Part shown: one piece after another, positions 56,894 through 64,000 of the stretch
How positions within the stretch are numbered: position 1 is the first letter of the stretch
Layout: each line of letters starts with the position of its first letter
Assembly (NCBI GenBank): GCA_037178675.1
Contig: JAYMGJ010000377.1
Location: 116,811-180,810, forward strand
Length of the DNA: 64,000 bases
Reading direction: 5' to 3'
From: Scleroderma bovista
Taxonomy: Eukaryota > Basidiomycota > Agaricomycetes > Boletales > Sclerodermataceae
Made by a program: the position numbers and the translations under genes
The notes under the pieces: model-generated
The model's database searches: none
Told to the model about the DNA's origin: nothing
What the model saw: only the letters and a program-made list of their open reading frames with translations

Positions 56894-58957
56894 TTGGACC
56901 TCCGCCCACCAGAAGATCCAGAACGTTCAACGCGTCCTATGGAATTTTCTGATCGTCTTTACAACCGATTCAAGCAAGGGCATTTATTGATAAACCTTGA
57001 GGAGGCGATCGCTCTGGGTCGTGAAGCGTTGGAACTGTGTCTTTCAGGCCACCCCGATCGCCCATCGGCTCTGCACAAGCTTGCGCGTTGCGTCCTCGAC
57101 CGGTTCGACAGAGTGCGTATATCCTCGGATTTAGGGGAAGCCATCGTGCTCGGCCGGGGTGCATTGGAGCTCTGTCCCCCAGGCATCCAGATCGCTCATG
57201 GCCTCTTCACTGCCTCGCAATCTATCTCTCTCGCAGGTTTGATAAAGATGGACGTCTGGAAGATATAGGGGAAGCCACCACTCTTGAACGTCATGCACTC
57301 GGTCATCCTAAGCGGCACTTCTCACTCAACAATCTCGCGGGCTACCTTCACAGGCGCTACTGCGCATAGCACAAAACAGCTGATTTGGAAGAGGCGATCA
57401 TAATTGTACAGGCTGCGTTAGATCTTCGAACACCGGGTCATTCCGTTCGGTTAGCATCCCTCCACGAACTCGCGACGTACCAATGCAGTCGTTTCGATAA
57501 AGACGGACAGATAGTGGACCTGGAAAAGGCCATCACGATCGGACGTCATGCAGTCGATCTTCGCCCTCCTGCATCCTGAACGGCACTTCTCGCTTAACAA
57601 CCTCGCAGGTTACTTTCATAGGTGCGTGAGCAGATCTACTGATTTGGAGGGGGCCATCACGCTTGTACAGGCTGCGTTAGATCTTCGGCCACCGGGCCAT
57701 CCCAAACGGTCAACATCCCTCCACTTACTCGCATTGTATCTATTCAACCGCTTCGATGAAAACGGACATGTGGTTGACCTAGAGAGGGCCATAACAACCG
57801 CACGTGATGTAGTCGATCTTCTTGCCTCCGGTCATCCCTACCGGGACTACTCGCTCAATAGCCTTGCAACTTGCAAGCTACCTTCATAAGCGATATCTCA
57901 AAATGCATAGAACTGTTGATTTACTAGAGGCCATCACGCTTGAACAGGCTGCGTTAGATCTTCGACCACCAGACCATCCCAAACGATCAATATCCCTCCA
58001 CTTATTCTCCCTGTGCCTATCCAACTACTCAGATAAAGACGGGAAGATGGTAGATATGGAAGGAGTGGCCTTAGACAAGGCCATTACGGTGCAAAGAGAT
58101 ATTGTAGTTCTCTATTCTCTGGAGCACCCTCGCTTTATTCCATTTCTTGGTAAACTAGCCAACTGCCGAAAGCGATCCCAGCATCAGGGGAACATTGGGG
58201 ATTTGGGTGAGCTCACTGCATTATATCGGAGTCTGTTAGAAGTCAGTCTTGCAGACAGGCATGCACGGTCTGTTTGCACCACTGAACTAGAAGACATTGC
58301 GTATTCACCTTTTGGCATTTTCAACGCTTATCTTCCGATTATCCCAGGGGAATCTGCAGAGAATGTACTCGGGCGTCTCCTTGGGGAGATCATATCGCAG
58401 TCGGAAAATATGTCTGTTCTGTCTTGGGTGGGAAAGGCATCTCCGTTCGCTGGAAGCGGAAATTCCACAGTTGTTTCCCTGCCCTCCATCCACTTCATAC
58501 CAGTCTGAACCCTATGCGCCGTCATCTCTACCTGCCAATGAGTTTCAGATATCACCGTCGGGCTTTGCACCTGATGAAGTAAAGGTTTTTGTCAGATCAC
58601 TTTCTGCCTCAAGTCAGCCACGCTTCATTGGTCGCCAGCTTTCACTACCGTGCATCATGTATCAGGTTACACGTGTCCGTTTGGAACGGACAGATCCCGA
58701 TTCTACCTTTCATGTGCATGAAACTCTTGCGGAGGACCTGGAGCCTATCCAACTCGTCCTGCCGCATCAACTTCCAACCTACACATATTTCTCGCAACCC
58801 TTCCAAATATACTCTAATTCGACCATGGGATTCGAAGTTACTAGGCTCATCCCCCGACGCCGACGACGAGACGGTCACTAACCAATTGTTCACGATGTTC
58901 AGCCAGCCATTTAGCGCGTTTGTAATAGAAAAGACGAGCCCCGAAGACGAATACTAG
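56894..58957 (+). pseudogene. TPR-repeat protein relic with HET-like C-terminal segment
   Basis: Repeats of the type 'LEEAIxLxRxAL...GHPxRxxSLxxLAxxLxxRF' (TPR helix pairs, ~45 aa each) run through 56980-58200 but switch frame. One base is lost at about 57182 ('CPPG|HPDRS', ggcatcc for ggccatcc), two bases at about 57570, and a 7-bp tandem duplication (cttgcaacttgcaa) lies at about 57864. TAG at 57367-57369 interrupts another repeat. Then 'ENMSVLSWVGKASPFAG', 'RFIGRQLSLPCIMYQVTRV' and 'ETLAEDLEPIQL' resemble the C-terminal region of HET-type (heterokaryon incompatibility-like) proteins of mushrooms, again in shifted frames. HET proteins act in non-self recognition. The fusion of TPR and HET-like parts may be original or a chance neighbourhood. 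Confidence 0.6.
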
Positions 58958-60555
58958 ATCGCCTCTTCTCCCATTTTTGCTAGCCCAGCAAGGTGCGGCC
59001 AGCATCATCCGAAGCAAGGTCCAGACAGTGGTCATCATGTAGGTGGGTCTGTAGTACTAGGAACAATTTTACATGCATTCCCTACCATGCACGGAGACTA
59101 TGGAATTGGGAAAGCAATACCATCATTTATCTTGAGAATTCCCCCAGGGAATGCAGTGACCTGGGCTGTACCAGTTGGCGCCTAACACAGATTATCGCAA
59201 GCCTTATGTCACGCCTTGGCGACCACCAAGTCTACAACGAATATATTCAAAGACGTTCTATCCAACACGAGTATAATATACAGTAAATATTGCTTGCAAG
59301 AAGCAAATTACAATGATCAATCAAAGGGATGAAACTATCAAGAAAGCTGTAATACTTGAGATTCGAACGGACGATGGCAATGATGATATGTAGATCACGG
59401 TGGGCGGGCACAGGAAAGTATAATAAATTGCATAGAGTGTTGAATGGTGGAAAGAGGGGGGATCTAGATTCTAGAACAAACAGCTTCCTCTCAGCCCGCA
59501 TCCCCCTGACATGAACGTACGGCATTGCGCCACTCCATGCGCCCAAGGCACAGCACGCCGAGTCGACGATACGGGAACAGGAAAGAACAGGTACACCAAG
59601 TACTGGCACAGTGGAAGCACCGGTATGTATATATCCCACGGAACGTAAAGAGGAGCCCAAAAATAGGCATCAATGTGCTTCGTTCGCCGATCAACGATTG
59701 GTTGGAATTTGGATGGGTTCAGTGGTGCGACAGGAAGCGGACGGCTCTCCTGGTGTGCCGTTCGGGCCTTGGCTTCGGAGTTGGACGGGATGCGATACCG
59801 AGGAGTGCGGATAACGCAAGGAATAGGGGAAGTGCAGGGCGAGGGTGCGTGCGTTAGGCGTGGGGGTGGACCCACAACAAGCGTCCGACCCATCAACCCC
59901 ATTAGACACCGGGCCGGGATCGCGGAAGACAGTTTGATTGGCGAACCACTGATGGCACAGCTGACACGTCGAAGGTCGGAAGTTTGTCAACGGTATCACA
60001 TCATCCCTGTCGAACAAAGTTGTGTTGTTGCTCTGGAACAACTAGGCATCCCAAGATTCCCCTTGGCGAGGTGTACACGTGTTGGGTGAGGTAGACTCGG
60101 AAACGCTCGAGGTGGAGGTGTGTGTGTTCTGCAGAGTATATGGTGGGAAAAACGGCGTGTCAAGAAGACACGGAGACGGATATTAACTGAGCACGGGGGT
60201 CCGTGCCGAAACCAGATTTACGGAAGAAAGAGTGGGCTGGACGCGAGGCGCCGATAAGTTAGGTATGTACTCGTACACGAAGATGCAGACAGGCAATGCA
60301 GGGGTGGACTCGAGGTCGATCAGACCCGCCACGAATATGCCCAACAGGATGGGAACTTGGTAGTATAGTGAGTAGCGTGGGGGGAGGAGTGGGGAAGGGG
60401 GTATGAGTAGAAACAGGCTTTGCCGTCGTCGCCGGTGCCCTGCCGTCCAGCGGGTGAGTATCTGTAATATAAATTAACGGTCCGGGATACACGCAGGGCA
60501 GTCTCACCCCTCTCGACGATCCTCCTGCGGGGTTAAGGGGTGTCACGTCGCATCA
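58958..60555. other. Intergenic, no gene supported
   Basis: Several overlapping frames on both strands (59471-59902, 59673-60089) without motifs. The right end is the 3' flank of the minus-strand conserved gene. Confidence 0.3.
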
Positions 60556-61243
60556 TCATCGCTGCCACGCAGGGGTGCTCATGACGAATGGGGAATGTGC
60601 ATTGGGTCGACCAGCGAGCGCAAAGAACCCAGTTGATGTCGAGGAGGGATGGGGAGGCTGTTCGTTCTGGGAAGCCTGGATGTAAAATGGATCCGTGGTC
60701 GTGAAGAGGGAGGCATCCACAGGGGAGGTCATCTGGACGTTGTAAGCGTCTCTGGATGTATGCTGTGTCCACATATGCAGACTTGCATGTGCGGCGCTGG
60801 GGGAGGCGCACAGCGCCCCCGAGTCGGAGGGTAACATCATGGCCTCGACAGCAAGGGCGTCCTCGTCGTCCATATCGTCCAAGTCTGCCAGGTGCATTGA
60901 ATCATCCTGTATGGAATGTCGCATCCTGACAGAGGTGGTGCTCGATCTGCGCGAGTGTGTGTGATCCGGCCAGACGAAGGACGAGGAGGGAGTGCGTGCG
61001 GTGGGTGTGGTGCAGTGCTGAACGTGGCCCGGGTCACGACGGCTGATGGTGGTATTGGTATGCGCAGGCGAGAACTGGTGTGTGAGGAGAGACTGGGTGA
61101 GCTGTGACTGAGTGTGGGGTAAGATAAGCCGGTTGTGCAGGTGTGAGAGGGAGTACTACCTGGAGAGCAGCGAGGTCGAGTGCTTCTTGGCCAATGTGAT
61201 TCGAGGAGAGCGATGCGACGAGGTCTTCGATGGATACGCTCAT
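60556..61243 (-). CDS. Conserved basidiomycete protein of unknown function ('MSVSIEDLVASL')
   Basis: Exon 61243-61160 encodes 'MSVSIEDLVASLSSNHIGQE' and 'ALDLAALQ'; intron 61108-61159 (52 nt) joins in frame to 'SQLTQSLLTHQFSPAHT', 'CTTPTARTPSSSFVWPDHTH', 'SRRSSTTSVRMRH', an acidic part 'LADLDDMDDEDALAVEAMML', 'TTTDPFYIQASQ' and the end 'RPNAHSPFVMSTPAWQR'. I remember proteins with this same start and with 'CNTPTARTPTSSF' and 'FTTADPFYIAQ' motifs in many mushroom genomes; their role is unknown. Ser/Thr/His-rich composition and lack of a fold suggest a disordered regulatory protein. The ATG at 61243 is chosen because the conserved start lies there, although the frame is open upstream. Confidence 0.75.
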
Positions 61244-61612
61244 GACTGTCTTGTGCTGTGTGGGGTATGTGGGAGAGGGACGCGAGACTATAAATCGACT
61301 CGGATGTGCCGTAAACATGTACCAAACATCCGTGGACCCACAGCACGGCCGCCATTGCATCACACACTCAGCTTGCACTCAGCAACTCAGGGTCATCGCC
61401 AGAAACCAAAGGAGACAACTAACATACAAGCAAGACGATAACTGCAAAGCGATTACGACTGTCAGACCACCTGGGTATATCTGTACACCCAACGGACCGG
61501 GGGTATGTATGTGTATAGGGGTGTATGTGTGCCAATCGATCGGAGCATCGTGTCTCCACCCATCTCATCATTACTTCAGTAGCCAGCCAGTTCTTTGACG
61601 GCGGTGGGGACG

Positions 61613-62715
61613 CTAGAAGAGATCTTCGAGTGTCATTTGCTTCACAATATCCTATCTCGTGTTTCAGAATACCGACAGAATTGCCAATGGATGATAGCCC
61701 CACCGTATTCGAAACCATGCTTGCAAATTCCTCAAAGCTGAGCTTTCCATCTCGATCATGATCACCTTCCATGATCGTCTTGTCCACAATCTGCTGCAAT
61801 TGTTGGTCCTGCCCAAGCATGTACACATCAGCGCAAGACCCCGGACTGAAAACGAGTTACCTTGAGGTTGTTCCCAACCATCATCTTCAAGACGAGAAAG
61901 AGCTCTCCATTCGAGATGTACCCGTCTCGGTCGACGTCATATACCTTGAATGCAACTGCGGTGGACCATACAGATCATGAAACAGGGCGACACCAAAGCA
62001 GAAAGACGAATTGACGAACAGCGCAGTTTCTCTTCCCGACCACCCCGACTACTAAATGCGCTCAGACCGCCCACGAACTCTTGGAAGTCGACCGTGCCTC
62101 CCCCACTACATCGTGTGGATCATCCCAAGAACCCAGCACGAACGGCGAAACGGAAGCGGGTCAGACAAGGGAAAAAAGAGTAGGGATCAGGGGGAAAAGT
62201 GGAGCACGCACTCCTCGTCGAATATCGCGATCATGCGCGAGGCAAGTGGGTTCGAGGCTATCTGGGGTATTTGGAGGAACTCTTCGCGGTCTATCGAGCC
62301 CGAGCCATCACTGGCAACAAAGGCATTAACACGGACATTACAGTCCTTTTGAAATTCGCGACGCGGGGGAGGGAATCGTACCTGTCTAGTTTCATAAACC
62401 GCTTTTTGAGTCTTTCCAGTTCGGCCGACGTAACTGGTATACACGAGCGTCAGTACAAAGTCATCCGAATGATCGTTTTATCGCCCAAGTTCCCAGCAGG
62501 TCGAATCTCCGTTCATTCGTGAGCGCTGGGAGACGAGGAAGAAGAGAGCGATGTGGCCACCCGCTGGGCGATACCGAGTATAAAAGAGACCGAGGATGAA
62601 AGTGAACGCACAATTCGACCGCTTCTGCATGTCCTCCATAAACTGCGATGCTGCATGGCTCGTCAAGCATACAAAGACGAGGGAACGAAGGAAACGGCAG
62701 ACGTGTTTGACCCAT
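61613..62715 (-). CDS. CNB1: Calcineurin regulatory subunit B
   Basis: Eight exons join over introns 62651-62702, 62434-62611, 62311-62381, 62106-62211, 61956-62019, 61809-61860 and 61652-61703. The product starts '[17 protein letters not shown]', with the N-terminal Gly that is myristoylated in this family, and ends '[12 protein letters not shown]'. Four EF-hand loops are visible: '[12 protein letters not shown]', '[12 protein letters not shown]', '[12 protein letters not shown]' and '[12 protein letters not shown]'. It is the Ca-binding subunit that, with the catalytic subunit A and calmodulin, forms the phosphatase calcineurin, controlling stress, growth and wall genes. Length (~175 aa) is as expected and all junctions keep the frame. 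The first exon is only 13 nt, so automatic gene callers may miss it. Confidence 0.95.
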
Positions 62716-64000
62716 GGTGACTTTAACTAGCGACTAGCGTGCTCGGATAATGATTTAGCGTCGGTGCTTTGTGGCGATTGCGATGTCGACCGTCTTCAAA
62801 GACACGATGATGAATACGATCCGGGGTTGTGTGTGTGCTGTCGAGTGAGTAGGTCAGGTCGTGTGCAGTGCAGGGCAGTTGGAAGAGTGTCGATCTTATG
62901 TGGGACGGGTGAGCAGGGGTCGATGTCGATGCACAGCTTGGAGAGTCAGGCGTGGGAATATCTTGCCAGCGTGCCTCATCATAAAAACTTAGGGAGGGAC
63001 ACAGCGACGAAGGGGACATCGACGAACACGCACGGCGAGAACTCATCGGCGTCGAGGACACGGAATATATCGCGATCAGCACCCGTCCGGCTATTTGGGG
63101 TTGACAAACCCGATCTCTGTTGTTTCCGTTCTTAAGAGTGTTCTACATGGAACATTCGACGACACCCTAGTTTGCATAGCCGCATCGGTGTGTATACGCC
63201 CTTGTTAGGTGGGCCCTAAGAGCCAGCGTTGAGGTTGTCTCACTAGGTCCTCCACCGTTTAAGAAGCAAAGAAGGCTCCGACAGTACTCTATTCAATCTG
63301 GACGTGGGCAAGTTGGTTTACTCATATACATGGTGGGTAGGTTTGCGAGCTCCCAGAGTCTTTCCTAATCCACCCGTACATGCGCGTTTCCGTCCTTTCC
63401 ACCTTCCTACCCCTTTTCAGTTCCCTGTCCTTCAAATACAAGCAACTGTTAAGCGAGGACGGCTGTTGAACAGTTCTATATCGGAGCCCTCGAGTCTCAT
63501 TGGCCCACAAGCGTTTAAACGCGTTTTACTGGTCAGGCACGGTGTCCACGATCTTGCGCCACCCACTGATCATATTTACTTGCAAATCCACAGTGGGTGT
63601 TTGGTGTTGTGTCCATTACCTTGCACTATCCACTTTTGTGGGTGCTGCAAGCAGCGGGCGGAGAGAATGGATTTCGGTCTATCCTTCTATGGATAGTACG
63701 ATTTCTCATTACTTTCGTACGAGCGCCGTGCGGGGACATCTGCTGACCCCGTTGAGCAGGTACACCGTGACTTTGAAGCCCATTAGCATCGGCATGCCTT
63801 TACCTGCAATTCCACAATGATGGATTGTGGGGGACCACCGTGCAAATGCTCTGCACCATGGTTCTTGCACTAACCATCTTTGTGGGTGCAAAAACAGTGT
63901 GCGGGAGCGAATAAATTTTGGACTGTCTACTACATACAGTTTAGGCCCAGGCCCGTCCTTCTATGGGTTTGACTCCATTTTAGGTGTAGGTCTCTCTGAC
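62716..64000. other. Upstream region of calcineurin B; direct repeat near the window end
   Basis: No gene is supported. The first few hundred bp should hold the calcineurin B promoter. Near the end two similar segments occur, about 63625-63692 and 63868-63968 ('tgcactatccacttttgtgg' against 'tgcactaaccatctttgtgg', both followed by '...gtccttctatgg' or similar), forming an imperfect direct repeat about 240 bp apart. The element it may belong to continues beyond the window. Confidence 0.4.

Noticed and set aside
59471..60089. Overlapping ORFs on both strands as a gene
   Set aside because: No splice-supported model and no recognisable motif; similar open length on both strands suggests chance.
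1..64000. tRNA, rRNA, CRISPR arrays or bacterial-type operons
   Set aside because: No cloverleaf with a proper T-arm, no rRNA-like sequence and no spaced short repeats were seen; by-eye search cannot exclude a tRNA.

Overview
This window looks like nuclear DNA of a mushroom-forming fungus (Basidiomycota, probably Agaricomycetes). Genes are split by many short GT-AG introns, mostly 48-62 nt, on both strands. Several families are typical of that group: a Plavaka-type transposase, a TKL-like kinase, a 7-TM family with a conserved 'IWIDLRNAPGGP' segment, a DUF6741-like protein, and a conserved small protein opening MSVSIEDLVASL. No bacterial or organellar features were seen. All family calls come from reading motifs; no database search was run.

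Layout. 0.8-5.5 kb: an F-box-like ORF, a badly decayed A1 aspartic-protease pseudogene (minus) and a small coiled-coil gene (minus). 5.97-10.4 kb: a nearly complete Plavaka-like transposase gene with one in-frame stop. 11-16.1 kb: a long Pro/Arg-rich gene with two TGA codons that breaks off before its expected C-terminus, followed by a 111-bp minisatellite. 16.9-18.7 kb: a carotenoid oxygenase with one TAG. 20.3-21.7 kb: an intact aquaglyceroporin. 22.4-24.8 kb: a small protein gene with a stop and a protein kinase. 25.4-26.4 kb: a SNAP/Sec17-like gene.

27.4-33.6 kb is a housekeeping block: a Nug1/GNL3-type circularly permuted GTPase and a large MDR (quinone-reductase-like) protein. 34.5-36.6 kb holds an ABCC transporter relic, a small secreted Cys-rich protein and the first copy of a 344-bp MITE. 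38.3-43.0 kb is a second dense housekeeping block: Tra2-like RRM protein, ribosomal eL18 (divergent from it), a WDR89-like WD40 protein and a small membrane protein.

43.5-56.2 kb is rearranged. It holds one apparently intact MBOAT lysophospholipid acyltransferase, two decayed fragments of its 5' half, two copies of a 7-TM gene in a ~2.2-kb segmental duplication (one intact, one broken), a retroposed single-ORF element with a poly(A) tail and 13-bp target-site duplications, and the second, inverted MITE. 56.9-59 kb is a frameshifted TPR array followed by HET-like sequence. 60.5-62.7 kb carries a conserved basidiomycete protein and a complete calcineurin B gene.

Running theme: intact housekeeping genes (GTPase, eL18, WDR89, SNAP, calcineurin B) alternate with accessory blocks in which otherwise well-preserved genes are broken. 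Where the ancestral codon can be guessed, most premature stops are explained by a single C-to-T (or G-to-A) change.
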